DNA of 64,000 nt from Bacteroidaceae bacterium (GCA_017646665.1 JAGCMB010000062.1:1-64000), one strand, 5' to 3'; counted from the first letter of the stretch, positions 10,582 through 23,853 are shown. Translations and numbers: made by a program. Notes: generated by a model not told the origin, from the sequence alone.

Positions 10582-10589
10582 CAAATATA
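10582..10589 (-). promoter_or_regulatory. Promoter -7 element (TATATTTG) for the ABC exporter
   Basis: A perfect match to the Bacteroidetes TAnnTTTG element, 52 bp ahead of the GTG start. A clear TTTG -33 partner at 19-21 bp was not found. Confidence 0.5.
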
Positions 10590-10713
10590 AGAAAAAACCT
10601 TCATTACGGATGCTCTTGACGACAAAAAGTGAAATAATGGAGTAATAAATCATAATAATTGCTGTTTCTTTGACTAATAATCCCTATATTTACACCATAG
10701 AAAATAAATTGCT

Positions 10714-13350
10714 ATGAAGAGATATATAATGTTTTTTTCGGCAGCGATGCTTCTTTTGATGCCGCTGTCAGCCCGTGAAAATCTTGACAGGAACGGTAAG
10801 ATAGCCAAGGATTTCAAAGCGCGTTGCGAGGTGGTTAAGGATAATGGTTTTTTTGAAGTTTTCAATACGCTTTCAGGTAGCAGATTGCAGGCAATGCAAT
10901 TCCTTTATGCTTATATGCCACTCCCCGATATTGCGGATTACAGCGCAGAATATCACTTGGAGAATGTGGATTATGCATTGAAGGCGCGTAATGAGATGCC
11001 GTGGGGAAAACAGGTTCCCGTGAGGGAATTCATGCATTTTGTATTGCCGGTCAGAGTCAATAATGAGAATCTGGACAGTAGCCGTCCAGCTTTTTATAAG
11101 GAACTGAAGGAGAGAGTACAAAACCTCACAATGCGCGAGGCAGTCCTTGAGGTTAATCACTGGTGTCACGAGAAGGTGACATATACCCCCAGTGACATAC
11201 GCACAAGTTCGCCTTTGGCAACCGTGCGTACAGCATACGGCCGCTGCGGTGAAGAGTCTACATTCACGGTTGCGGCATTGCGCGCAGTGGGTATTCCTGC
11301 CCGTCAGGTATACACACCCCGTTGGGCGCACACCGACAACAATCACGCTTGGGTTGAGGCTTGGGTTGATGGCAAATGGCATTTTCTTGGTGCTTGTGAG
11401 CCCGAGCCGGTGCTCGACCTTGCCTGGTTCAATGCTCCTGCATCACGTGGCATGTTGATGCATACCAATGTCTTTGGCAACTATAATGGCCCCGAGGAGG
11501 TTTTGAGCGTGACACCCTGCTACACCGAGATAAATGTTACGGCCAACTATGCTCCCGTTGTCACCACCAAGATAAGTGTTGTTGACGATAATGGTGCTCC
11601 GTTGAAGGCAAATGTGGAGTTCAAGATATTCAATTATGCGGAATTTTATACTGCTGCATCAAAATTGACCGATGAAAAGGGACACACTTCAATAACATCG
11701 GGCTGTGGCGATATGGTGGCTTGGGCTTCGGCCGGCGGTAAATTCGGATTTGTGAAGTTTACTGCAGGCAAGGACAAGAATGTCAGGATTGTAGTTGACA
11801 AGGCTCCCGGTTACAGCGCGACACTCGAGATGAACATTGTACCTCCGCGTGAACGTAACACAGTGCCTTACGTGAGCGATGAACAGGCCGCAGAGAATGC
11901 CCGTCGTTTTGCTTGTGAGGACTCAATCCGTAACGCCTATGTGTCAACATTCATATCGCCCGATGAGGCTTTGGCATTTGCGCAGAAACTTGAATTCAAC
12001 GATGGACACGAGAAGGTCGTTGCACAATTATTGTTAAAATCACGTGGAAATTATGCTACAATAAAGAAATTCCTCTCAAGGACTCCTCGCGAAGAGCTGG
12101 AGCTTGCCTACTATCTTCTTTTGAGTATATCGGACAAGGATTTGCGTGATGTGAATTATTGGGTGTTGCTTGACCATTTAATCAGTTCGCCCCGCAATGG
12201 CAGTTATGACGATATTTATCGCCGTTATATCCTCAACCCACGTGTGAGCAATGAAATGCTGACCCTATATAAGGGATTTTTTAGAAAATGTTTTGATACA
12301 GATAAAAGACGTTTCTTTGCCGGCGACCCACAGCGTTGGGTAAAATGGTGCCGCGACAGTATCAAGGTCGATGCATCGTGGAATCCCTTGTCGCTCTGTA
12401 TGTCGCCGGAAGGCGTGTGGAATATGCGTGTTGCCGACCCTCATTCGCGTGACATCTTCTTTGTTTCGGGTGCCCGTGCAATGGGAATTCCATCGCGTAT
12501 AGACGAGGTGACCGGCAAGACACAGTATATGGAGAACAACAGATGGATTGATGTGGATTTCGATGTTGTAGCTACTGCAGCAAAGAATGCTCCGCAAGGC
12601 ACGCTGAAAGCATCATACACCCCAACTCGTTTTATAGATAATCCGCGTTACTACTCGCATTTCTCTATCTCAAAGATTGTTGACGGTCGTCTGCAGCTGC
12701 TCGGTTATCCCGAAGAGGGTGTTACTTGGGAGTCTTTGCTCAAAGAGGGTACTACACTTGATGCTGGCGATTACCTTATGATGACCGGTACGCGTATGGC
12801 CGACGGTAGCGTTCTTGCGCACTTGACATTCTTTGCAATAAATGAAGGCAAGGTGTGTGATATTGAATATGTGCAGCGCGAAAGCAGTGAACAATTGCAG
12901 GTAATTGGTGATTTCAACAGCGAGAATCTTTTCTATGACCTTGCCGAGGAGAGAACACGCTCGTTGCTCTCATCAACCGGACGAGGTTACTATATAATAG
13001 CAGTAATTGCTCCCGGTAGTGAACCAACCAACCACTTCCTGCGAGATGTTATGCCATACAAAGAGGATTTCGAGAAGTGGGGACAGAAGATGGTGCTGCT
13101 GTTCCGCGACAAGGACGAGGCCGCCCGCTTTGTAAATGACTTCCCGGAATTGCCGTCGACAGTGGTATGGGGTACAGATATTGATGACAAGATCTATAAC
13201 GAGATTGTCACGAATATGAAGTTGCAGAACCCCAACCGTCCGTTGATTCTTGTTGCTGACACATTCAACCGCGTTGTGTTCGTTTCGCAAGGTTATTCAA
13301 TTGGTCTTGGCGAGCAGTTGGTCAAGGTTATCAAGCAGTTGGGAGAATGA
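10714..13350 (+). CDS. Secreted transglutaminase-like protein with a second, degenerate domain and a thioredoxin-like end
   Basis: A protein of 878 aa with a signal peptide (residues 1-20, LMPLSA). A transglutaminase core at about 140-245 has Cys178 (GRCGEES) and His211 (NNHAWVEAW); the third acidic residue falls near CEPEP (228-232). Next is an Ig/carboxypeptidase-regulatory-like beta domain (about 275-365). Around 560-650 a stretch (ARAMGIPSR, then NNRWIDVDF) resembles a second transglutaminase fold without the Cys. The last 150 residues look thioredoxin-like (DYIV/RPLILVAD type strands) without a CxxC. Proteins of this family in Bacteroidetes probably act as envelope peptidases or amidases rather than cross-linkers; the substrate is unknown. 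The gene is alone and ends at the hairpin 13364-13406. Confidence 0.75.
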   Translation: MKRYIMFFSAAMLLLMPLSARENLDRNGKIAKDFKARCEVVKDNGFFEVFNTLSGSRLQAMQFLYAYMPLPDIADYSAEYHLENVDYALKARNEMPWGKQVPVREFMHFVLPVRVNNENLDSSRPAFYKELKERVQNLTMREAVLEVNHWCHEKVTYTPSDIRTSSPLATVRTAYGRCGEESTFTVAALRAVGIPARQVYTPRWAHTDNNHAWVEAWVDGKWHFLGACEPEPVLDLAWFNAPASRGMLMHTNVFGNYNGPEEVLSVTPCYTEINVTANYAPVVTTKISVVDDNGAPLKANVEFKIFNYAEFYTAASKLTDEKGHTSITSGCGDMVAWASAGGKFGFVKFTAGKDKNVRIVVDKAPGYSATLEMNIVPPRERNTVPYVSDEQAAENARRFACEDSIRNAYVSTFISPDEALAFAQKLEFNDGHEKVVAQLLLKSRGNYATIKKFLSRTPREELELAYYLLLSISDKDLRDVNYWVLLDHLISSPRNGSYDDIYRRYILNPRVSNEMLTLYKGFFRKCFDTDKRRFFAGDPQRWVKWCRDSIKVDASWNPLSLCMSPEGVWNMRVADPHSRDIFFVSGARAMGIPSRIDEVTGKTQYMENNRWIDVDFDVVATAAKNAPQGTLKASYTPTRFIDNPRYYSHFSISKIVDGRLQLLGYPEEGVTWESLLKEGTTLDAGDYLMMTGTRMADGSVLAHLTFFAINEGKVCDIEYVQRESSEQLQVIGDFNSENLFYDLAEERTRSLLSSTGRGYYIIAVIAPGSEPTNHFLRDVMPYKEDFEKWGQKMVLLFRDKDEAARFVNDFPELPSTVVWGTDIDDKIYNEIVTNMKLQNPNRPLILVADTFNRVVFVSQGYSIGLGEQLVKVIKQLGE

Positions 13351-13363
13351 TACAGGACTTTCA

Positions 13364-13406
13364 TATATTGAAAAAGGCATCGGATACCGATGCCTTTTTC
13401 AATATA
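13364..13406. terminator. Bidirectional terminator between transglutaminase-like gene and cutC
   Basis: A 20-bp perfect stem (13364-13383 with 13387-13406) has a 3-nt loop and A-rich/T-rich shoulders on both sides. It sits between two converging genes and can serve both. Confidence 0.85.
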
Positions 13407-13418
13407 TTTCATGTAGTT

Positions 13419-14153
13419 CTATGAAATAGATTCTACAATTTTTCTTACTTCATTCTCGTCGGTTTCCTTGCGTGCATATTCATCCCTGTCGTGGTTGCCC
13501 ATTGATACTCCGCTGTGGCGGAACAACATTCCACTGCCGACGCTTTTGCGTGCCGATGCGTGGATTTCCGTTGCGCCGGTGGCTTTCAGAATGACTGCAG
13601 CGTTCGCACTGCTTACTCCGCAACCGGGCATAATGATTATGCGCCCTGCAGCCTGCTCAACAAGTTCTTTCAAAAGTGGAATACCGGCTTGGGCTGTAGC
13701 CGCTTGTCCCGATGTGAGCACTCTGTGGCAACCGAGCGTAATGAGTTCTTCCAAGGCCTTGCGTGGGTTACGGCACATATCGAATGCGCGGTGAAAGGTC
13801 ACGCTCATTCCATCGGATGCAGCAATGAGTCGCTTGCAGGTGGCTGTGTCAACATCGCCATCGGGGGTGAGTGCTCCAATTACAACACCATCCACGTCCA
13901 ACGTCTTGCTTAGGCGTATATCCTCCTCCATGCAGGCAATCTCGTATTCGTTGTAAAGGAAATCACCTCCGCGTGGGCGTATGATAACATTAAGGATAAG
14001 GCCTTCAATCTTGCGCGCCTCTTTGATAAGCCCAACCGACGGTGTTACGCCGCCAATCTCCAAGGCAGCACATAGCTCGATGTGCTTTGCTCCGCCATTG
14101 CGTGCTGCAACGGCACTCTCTACGCTACCGGCGCATATTTCAAGTATTGCCAT
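13419..14153 (-). CDS. cutC: CutC family protein (TIM barrel)
   Basis: A protein of 244 aa, the normal length for CutC. It shows the family's opening (EICAGSVESAVAARNGGA), ELCAALEIGGVTPS, and the barrel strands VIIRPRGGDF, VDGVVIGALTPDGDVD, SVTFHRAFDM and LTSGQAATA. It has no signal peptide and should be cytosolic. CutC was first linked to copper homeostasis in E. coli, but that role is disputed and the reaction is unknown. It starts 6 bp after the alpha-fucosidase stop and is almost certainly on the same transcript, a pairing with host-glycan enzymes that suggests a carbohydrate-related job. It ends at the bidirectional hairpin. Confidence 0.9.
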   Translation of the reverse strand: MAILEICAGSVESAVAARNGGAKHIELCAALEIGGVTPSVGLIKEARKIEGLILNVIIRPRGGDFLYNEYEIACMEEDIRLSKTLDVDGVVIGALTPDGDVDTATCKRLIAASDGMSVTFHRAFDMCRNPRKALEELITLGCHRVLTSGQAATAQAGIPLLKELVEQAAGRIIIMPGCGVSSANAAVILKATGATEIHASARKSVGSGMLFRHSGVSMGNHDRDEYARKETDENEVRKIVESIS

Positions 14154-14159
14154 AATCGT

Positions 14160-15476
14160 TTACTTTGTAATCAATTCCACAATGTAGTCAATACCCTGGG
14201 GTATTTCGTTGAACATGAGTTTTACGCCCTCTTTTGTCTTCTTGAACTTGACAGGCTGCTTGTCACCGTATGTAAATGCCTTCTTTACCTTGCAATCAAG
14301 TGGCAGGGTCAGTTCCTTCTCTTTGCAGTCGAAGATGTGTACGAACAGGCGGTTGCCCTTGCGTGTCGTTACTCCCCACTCTTGTGCAGGAATGTCGCCG
14401 GCTGTGGTTCCGTATATGGTTTCTCCGTTGGCGCGTGTCCATTCGCCCATCTCTTTCATACGTTCAAGGGCTGTAGCCGGGATTTCGCCGTTGGGCTGAG
14501 GGCCTACATTGAGCAGTAGATTGGCGCCTTTGCCCGATGTGCTGACTAACAGCCTGATAAGTGTTTCGGTGCTCTTGTAGTTCTGGTCGACCAGCTTGTA
14601 ACCCCACATACCGTTCATTGTCTGGCAGGTTTCAAGTGGCAGACGGCTTACGCTTTGTCCGCTGAGTCCTGCTTTGTTCTCTCCGGGCAGGTCGCGCTCG
14701 AATATCTGAATATCCTCGCCGGGGAATGGCGTTTCGTGATGGTTGTTGCCAATAAGACAAGCAGGCTGAAGGCTATGTATTAGGGCGTACTGTTCATCAA
14801 GTTGCCAATTGAAAGGAATGGTGTCGTTATCGCGGTCCCACTTGCCGTCGAACCATATTGCGCCAATTTCGCCGTAATTAGTCAATAGTTCCGTCAACTG
14901 TTTGTTCATAAAGTCGTAATATGCAGGCCAATTGGCTTTGTCGTAGTCGCGCCCGATAACATTTCTTCCTGTGCGGCCAATGGGGTATTCGTCGCGTGCC
15001 CAGTCAATGTGCGAATAGTAGAAGTGTAGTTTTATGCCTTGTTTGTGACATTCCTCGGCAAGTTCCTTGATTACGTCGCGGCCGAATGGGGTGGCATCAA
15101 CAATGTTGTAGTCGCTCTGTTCTGTGTCCCACATTGAGAAACTGTCGTGGTGGCGGCTTGTGAAGCATATATATTTTGCTCCGGCATCTTTTATTGCGGC
15201 AACCCACTCCTTTGCATTGAATCGGTGAGGGTAGAAGGCGTCTGCCGCCTTTGCATACTCATTCTTGTCAATAGGGTAGTTCTGCAAATACCACTCGCCT
15301 TGCGCGAACATACTGTATATGCCCCAATGGATGAATATACCGAATTTGCTGTCGGCAAATTCCTGACGTGCTTTAAGGTTCTCGGCTGTCGGTGTATACT
15401 GTGCCTTTGCAACTGTTGGTGCTACAAGCAGCAATGCTGCAACAGCTGCCTGCATAAATCTTCTGATTGATTTCAT
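14160..15476 (-). CDS. Secreted alpha-L-fucosidase (GH29)
   Basis: A protein of 438 aa with a signal peptide ending near AKAQ (26). The GH29 fold follows: FGIFIHWGIYSMF (45-57), the substrate-pocket signature FTSRHHDSFSMWD (105-117), and the nucleophile in IWFDGKW (Asp210). The general acid is not fixed by sequence in this family. The enzyme should remove alpha-fucose from host or mucin glycans in the periplasm or at the surface. At this length it lacks the extra C-terminal modules that some GH29 enzymes carry. It diverges from the GH2 beta-galactosidase, and the pair would cut successive sugars of fucosylated galactosides. It has a good promoter (cTTG, 20 bp, TATTTTTG) and leads into cutC. 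Confidence 0.92.
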   Translation of the reverse strand: MKSIRRFMQAAVAALLLVAPTVAKAQYTPTAENLKARQEFADSKFGIFIHWGIYSMFAQGEWYLQNYPIDKNEYAKAADAFYPHRFNAKEWVAAIKDAGAKYICFTSRHHDSFSMWDTEQSDYNIVDATPFGRDVIKELAEECHKQGIKLHFYYSHIDWARDEYPIGRTGRNVIGRDYDKANWPAYYDFMNKQLTELLTNYGEIGAIWFDGKWDRDNDTIPFNWQLDEQYALIHSLQPACLIGNNHHETPFPGEDIQIFERDLPGENKAGLSGQSVSRLPLETCQTMNGMWGYKLVDQNYKSTETLIRLLVSTSGKGANLLLNVGPQPNGEIPATALERMKEMGEWTRANGETIYGTTAGDIPAQEWGVTTRKGNRLFVHIFDCKEKELTLPLDCKVKKAFTYGDKQPVKFKKTKEGVKLMFNEIPQGIDYIVELITK

Positions 15477-15502
15477 ATTGTGTGTTTTTATCTCCGTTTA
15501 TG

Positions 15503-15534
15503 CAAAAATAGACGAACGATGTGAAAACTACAAG
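15503..15534 (-). promoter_or_regulatory. Promoter of the fucosidase-cutC operon
   Basis: On the minus strand, TATTTTTG (15503-15510) is preceded by TTG (CTTG at 15531-15534) with 20 bp between. This matches the Bacteroidetes -33/-7 pattern and lies 26 bp from the ATG. Confidence 0.65.
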
Positions 15535-15562
15535 TTATTCTTTTAAATTCATTATTTTATGT

Positions 15563-15570
15563 TATTTTTG
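15563..15570 (+). promoter_or_regulatory. Promoter -7 element (TATTTTTG) for the GH2 gene
   Basis: A perfect TAnnTTTG lies 33 bp ahead of the ATG at 15604. No good TTTG was found at the -33 position, so the promoter may need an activator. It shares the 127-bp spacer with the opposing fucosidase promoter. Confidence 0.6.
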
Positions 15571-15579
15571 TAGTTGTGA

Positions 15580-19869
<4,290 letters not shown>

Positions 19870-19882
19870 TTCATTCCTTATA

Positions 19883-19920
19883 ATCAGAGCCTGGTTCCTG
19901 TGCAGGAACCAGGCTCTGAT
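19883..19920 (+). terminator. Terminator after the GH2 gene
   Basis: An 18-bp perfect stem (19883-19900 with 19903-19920) is followed by ATTATTGTTT. It starts 13 bp after the GH2 stop codon. Confidence 0.88.
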
Positions 19921-19949
19921 ATTATTGTTTAAAAGTAAAGCGTTATAGT

Positions 19950-20243
19950 ATGGATTTCAATTTCTCGGGAATAATTATAGGAGTAGCCACGTTCTTGATT
20001 ATCGGCTTGTTTCACCCTTTGGTGATAAAGGCTGAATATTACATAGGCGTAAAGAGTTGGTGGCTGTTCCTGTTGCTTGGTGTTCTATCGGCAATGGTAT
20101 CGTTGCTGGTTGCCAACCTCATACTCTCAATCCTTTTGGGTGTCGTTGCCTTCTCCTCATTCTGGAGCATCGGCGAAGTGTTCCAACAAAAGAAAAGGGT
20201 AGAGAAGGGATGGTTCCCTGCTAATCCCAAAAAGAGAAAGTGA
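19950..20243 (+). CDS. DUF4491 small membrane protein
   Basis: A protein of 97 aa with three predicted membrane helices (about 8-27, 37-57 and 58-75) and a basic tail (KKRVEKGWFPANPKKRK). The pattern GIIIGVATFLIIGLFHP, IKAEYYIG and WSIGEVFQQKKRVEKGWF is what I recall of the DUF4491 family, common in gut Bacteroidetes and Firmicutes and without known function. The gene starts 80 bp after the GH2 stop, past a strong terminator, so it likely has its own promoter. Its stop lies only 2 bp from the stop of the opposing M23 gene with no hairpin between, so the two transcripts should overlap at their ends. Confidence 0.8.
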   Translation: MDFNFSGIIIGVATFLIIGLFHPLVIKAEYYIGVKSWWLFLLLGVLSAMVSLLVANLILSILLGVVAFSSFWSIGEVFQQKKRVEKGWFPANPKKRK

Positions 20244-20245
20244 GA

Positions 20246-21541
20246 TTACCTTATTGAATCATTGCTTGCAACAGTGGTTGTCAAGGGTATGCTTGTGAGG
20301 CGTTTTACAAGCGAATCGCGTACAATGGCAAATGCCTCTTTATTCGCTTCGCTGATTGGCATCTTCGGCTGTGACTTTATTGTCAACGGGTTGATAGGCT
20401 TGCCATTTTCATATACGCGGAAATCGAGGTGAGGGCCTGTTGAGAGTCCTGTTGAGCCTACATATCCAATAACCTGCTTCTGTTTTACATAATCTCCCTC
20501 CTTCAGGCCTTTTGCATATCCCGACAGGTGCATATAACTTGTTGTGTAGGTGCTGTTGTGACGTATCTTCAGGTAGTATCCTGCCCCATTCGCCTGGTAG
20601 GCCTTCTTTATTACCTTACCGCTGCCGATGGCGTACACCGGCGTGCCTTTGGGTGCAGCATAGTCCACTCCGTGATGCGCTCTGCGACGTTTTAATACAG
20701 GGTGCATACGGCTGTTTGAGAACTTTGACGATATGCGGTAGTAGTCGAGTGGTGCTTTAAGGAATGCTCCTTCAAGGCTATTTCCGTCGCTATTGTAGAA
20801 AAGCTCTTCGCCTGCCTGTGTGAAAGGTATGGCATATACCAAATTATTGGATGCGCAGAATGATGCAGCAATGATTTTGTAGTTGTTCAACGGGGTGTCT
20901 TCTACATATTCCTGTGCATATATCGCACGGAATTCATCACCTTGCTGAATACCGAAAAAGTCAATTGACCAACCGAAGATGTGCGACATCCCAACAGCCA
21001 GTAAAGGTGAAGCATTGTTTTCTTCCATAGCAAACCATAACGATGATTTTACTGTGCCGGCAACTTCGCTCTCACGCCACTCTACCGGTTTGTGTCTGCG
21101 TTCAGCGTAGTAGTTGTTGGCAATGTCAAAGGTTATATACGATTTGGGGCTCTCCTCGTAAATGAAATAGCGTGGAGTAGCAATGCTGTCCTTTTCGCAC
21201 AATAGCGCGCAAGCTTGCCCGGGGCGTATCTTGCGCACGTTGAAAACGCTGTCGGGGCATTGTGTCAATTTGTAGATTTCGTTGGCATTGAACCCAAAAT
21301 CATATAATAAATCTGCAATTGTCTGTTTGGGTTTTATAGTATCATACTTTACATCAAAATCTTCAATAGGAAGGTTATATTTCATTACAACATTCTTTTC
21401 TCCACTCTCTTCTGCCGCTGTAACTTCATCGGTTTGTGGAGTGTCGTTTTGTGAACTGCCCGAACAATTTGTAAGGCACTGTGTAAGGGCTATGAGTGCA
21501 ATGATTGTAGAACGTTTAATAGTTCTGTATATTTTTGTCAT
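20246..21541 (-). CDS. M23 family metallopeptidase lipoprotein (LytM-type)
   Basis: A protein of 431 aa. The hydrophobic start ends in LTNC (Cys26), a likely lipobox. Residues about 55-130 resemble an OapA/LysM-like domain (TIADLLYDFGFNANEIYKL, IRPGQACALL). The M23 domain is at about 280-395: HxxxD is His289-Asp293 (HHGVD), and the last motif is GPHLDF, with His371 and Asp373 where HxH is usual. The second His of HxH is a zinc ligand in LytM-type enzymes, so Asp replaces it here; from memory this variant is frequent in Bacteroidetes. The predicted role is cutting peptidoglycan cross-bridges at the envelope during growth or division. It is a single gene. Confidence 0.87.
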   Translation of the reverse strand: MTKIYRTIKRSTIIALIALTQCLTNCSGSSQNDTPQTDEVTAAEESGEKNVVMKYNLPIEDFDVKYDTIKPKQTIADLLYDFGFNANEIYKLTQCPDSVFNVRKIRPGQACALLCEKDSIATPRYFIYEESPKSYITFDIANNYYAERRHKPVEWRESEVAGTVKSSLWFAMEENNASPLLAVGMSHIFGWSIDFFGIQQGDEFRAIYAQEYVEDTPLNNYKIIAASFCASNNLVYAIPFTQAGEELFYNSDGNSLEGAFLKAPLDYYRISSKFSNSRMHPVLKRRRAHHGVDYAAPKGTPVYAIGSGKVIKKAYQANGAGYYLKIRHNSTYTTSYMHLSGYAKGLKEGDYVKQKQVIGYVGSTGLSTGPHLDFRVYENGKPINPLTIKSQPKMPISEANKEAFAIVRDSLVKRLTSIPLTTTVASNDSIR

Positions 21542-21573
21542 CAGTATGTTTTCTTTATGTGTTTAAAATACAA

Positions 21574-21695
21574 GAGGTTGACTAAAAAGGCTCTTTTGTC
21601 GTTACGCTTGACTCCAAAATCCTCATTTACTTCAAGTAAACTGCGGTATTTGGAGCCTTCGCAAGCCTAAAAATAGCTCTTTTTATTCGAACCTC
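21574..21695. repeat. 122-bp imperfect palindrome, MITE- or REP-like candidate
   Basis: The left arm starts GAGGTT and the right arm ends AACCTC. The arms stay related inward through AAAAAG/CTTTTT, CTTG/CAAG and CTCCAAA/TTTGGAG. The centre is TTTACTT-C-AAGTAAA (21626-21640). No ORF lies in it. It sits between the M23 promoter region and the terminator of the next gene. Such quasi-palindromes are usually non-autonomous mobile elements or structured RNAs; no second copy is visible in this window. Confidence 0.6.
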
Positions 21696-21701
21696 AACAA
21701 T

Positions 21702-21737
21702 AAGATGGTGACCCAAAAGTAAATGGGTCACCATCTT
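21702..21737 (-). terminator. Terminator after the 686-aa secreted protein gene
   Basis: A 14-bp perfect stem (21702-21715 with 21724-21737) with an 8-nt A-rich loop lies 18 bp past the stop of the minus-strand gene at 21756. Confidence 0.75.
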
Positions 21738-21755
21738 GATTGTATGTTATTTTAG

Positions 21756-23816
21756 TTATTTTATAACTGTCTTGGTGCCGTTTACAATATAAATGCCGCG
21801 AGGTAGGGTGCCGAGCTTGCTTGCATCCTTGGTGTCGAGAACCTTGATACCGTTTGTGTTGTAGACAATCCAGCCATTCTCTCCATTTGCAATGATATCC
21901 TCAATGGCTGTGTCATTCTCAACATAGTATGTGAGTGTGATGCCTTTCATCTCCTTTGAGTTGCGGTCTACAAAATAGCCATCAGCAATCTCAAGGATAT
22001 AAGTTCCGTTCTCTGTAACCGGTGCGTCAAGTAAAAGTGCACCTTGATTCTGTGCTAAGTAAGAACCATCTTCTTTAAGGTTGGTGAATGAGAATGGAAT
22101 GGCTTCGTCGCTTCCCTCCTTGTGTAGTTTAGCGTCTTTTGATGCGTCTACTGTTGTAGCAATGTTGCTGAATGTGAAAAGGATGTAGCTCAAAGACTCA
22201 ACCTTGCTACCGTCTGCCGGTTCTACAGCTGTAATTACTGCAGCAGCCGATGAGCCTATGTGGTTGTATGAGCAGATGCTGTTTGTCCATCTTCCCTTAA
22301 TTGGGTGTTTGTAGTTCATACCCTTGGGGTTCAGATAGATGTCTCCGGTGATGATGAGGTCTATGTTGATATTGTCAACCGATACCAACTCCTCGTCTAT
22401 TGTGAACTTGAGTGTGTTGTTGTCAACCTGTGTACAGTTGTATGTCTTGTCAATTTCGTAGGTTCGGTCCTCTCTCTGGCCACTCTGCGCTTTGAGACTG
22501 AAATCGCTTGAAACTGCAATGCCTTCGTCGCAGGTGATCGTAAATTCCTTCAATCCCTGTACGTAGCTACCATCCTCGGGGGTGATTATTGCCTTGGGGT
22601 ATTCGCGTACCATGTATACAGATGGCAACATCATATCGTCGGTCTTCTCGGCATAGCAACCGAAGATATCATTGGCTGTTGAATAGTACAGGGTGCTGCT
22701 GCCGTTCTTTATGGTAGCCTGTCCGTTAACAATCGTCACGCTCCAAACTGCACCTGTTGCGGGCTTTTCCGCTGCAAATGAAACCTTACCGTCGTTGCCG
22801 GCTAGATACATATATCTCTCCTCAGCATCCTGGATTGTGTAACCACCGGCTGTGCTTGTAAATGTAAATGCATTGTACTCAATGGTCTCAATGTATTTGT
22901 CGTATTTGCCTGAAATTGTGCGGCTCTGTAGGTTACCGTTTGTAGCACCAAAAAGGAAATCGGCAACGCTGTCGTTTGCCACGAATGCATATCTGTTGCC
23001 GCTTGCGATTGTCGCAGCAGGAACGTAAGGCTTTGTTGGTGATACGATGTATCTAGCCTCTGCAATTTCACTTTGGTAAACTGTTTCTCCGTCAACTCTT
23101 ATGGCAATGGCTTTGATTGTAGCACTGCTCTTGAGTGTTTCGTTTAGAACGTAGTAACCGCTACGCTTTGTTGTTCCTATACGTGGATCGCTGTGATACT
23201 CTTCGAAACTGGGTGTTGTTCCATCTATCGTATAGTATAATGTGTCGCTCTTAACGGATGTTTCAGCTTCTACAAAAACCTCGTTTTCATATATGCCCAT
23301 AGGTGTTTTGAAAGTCGGTTTTTCAACATCTACCATATCAGCCGACAATTCATACTCAACAGTGATGCTCTTTACATAGTATGCGCGGTCTGTAGCTGCC
23401 CAGCTGATGGTGATGTCGCCTTTTGTATCATCACAGTCAAATGTGTAGGCTACATTAGATGTGGTAAGCTTGAAGGCTTCCGATGTCTGGCTGCCAACAG
23501 TGATTGTAAGTTTTGCATCACCGTTGGCCGCGATGCTGCTGTTCACGGTTATGCTTCTGATGGTGCTGCCTGCAAACCCCGATGTGCTTAGTGTGTATGA
23601 TGGGTTTGGGTTGTTCTTTGAACCAAACTGTATTCCTTTGGTATTGCTCCAACCTATTTCATTTACACTTGAAGCACTCCACTCAACGTCATTGAGGGTT
23701 ACTGTGCCACCGGTGGTTGTGAGTTCACCGTTCTTGAATGTGTGTGTGTAGGTCTCGGCGTTGGCTGTTGCGAGAATGCAGAAAATAGTGAGAATTGAGA
23801 GTAGAAATTTCTTCAT
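21756..23816 (-). CDS. Secreted multidomain protein with chitobiase-like domain and sorting-type tail
   Basis: A protein of 686 aa with a signal peptide (CILATANAE). The N-terminal 160 residues form a beta-rich domain often seen in such surface proteins (TYTHTFKNGELTTTGG). Residues about 170-255 resemble the chitobiase/beta-hexosaminidase C-terminal domain (SDTLYYTIDGTTPSF, ATIKAIAIRVDG). Then come a domain around 265-400 (IASGNRYAFVAN) and Ig-like parts. The end (WIVYNTNGIKVL, LPRGIYIVNGTKTVIK) is a sorting-type tail as in many Prevotella and Bacteroides surface proteins. No catalytic motif was recognised, so binding or adhesion is as likely as an enzyme. It is transcribed alone from a TAacTTTG promoter and ends in a hairpin. 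Confidence 0.65.
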   Translation of the reverse strand: MKKFLLSILTIFCILATANAETYTHTFKNGELTTTGGTVTLNDVEWSASSVNEIGWSNTKGIQFGSKNNPNPSYTLSTSGFAGSTIRSITVNSSIAANGDAKLTITVGSQTSEAFKLTTSNVAYTFDCDDTKGDITISWAATDRAYYVKSITVEYELSADMVDVEKPTFKTPMGIYENEVFVEAETSVKSDTLYYTIDGTTPSFEEYHSDPRIGTTKRSGYYVLNETLKSSATIKAIAIRVDGETVYQSEIAEARYIVSPTKPYVPAATIASGNRYAFVANDSVADFLFGATNGNLQSRTISGKYDKYIETIEYNAFTFTSTAGGYTIQDAEERYMYLAGNDGKVSFAAEKPATGAVWSVTIVNGQATIKNGSSTLYYSTANDIFGCYAEKTDDMMLPSVYMVREYPKAIITPEDGSYVQGLKEFTITCDEGIAVSSDFSLKAQSGQREDRTYEIDKTYNCTQVDNNTLKFTIDEELVSVDNINIDLIITGDIYLNPKGMNYKHPIKGRWTNSICSYNHIGSSAAAVITAVEPADGSKVESLSYILFTFSNIATTVDASKDAKLHKEGSDEAIPFSFTNLKEDGSYLAQNQGALLLDAPVTENGTYILEIADGYFVDRNSKEMKGITLTYYVENDTAIEDIIANGENGWIVYNTNGIKVLDTKDASKLGTLPRGIYIVNGTKTVIK

Positions 23817-23853
23817 ATTGATTTGTATTTATTCTTTCAATGATTTTCGTTTG

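Noticed and set aside
21574..21695. Simple terminator of the M23 gene region
   Set aside because: It lies at the 5' side of the M23 gene, has mismatches throughout, is far longer than a terminator, and the neighbouring gene already has its own hairpin at 21702-21737.
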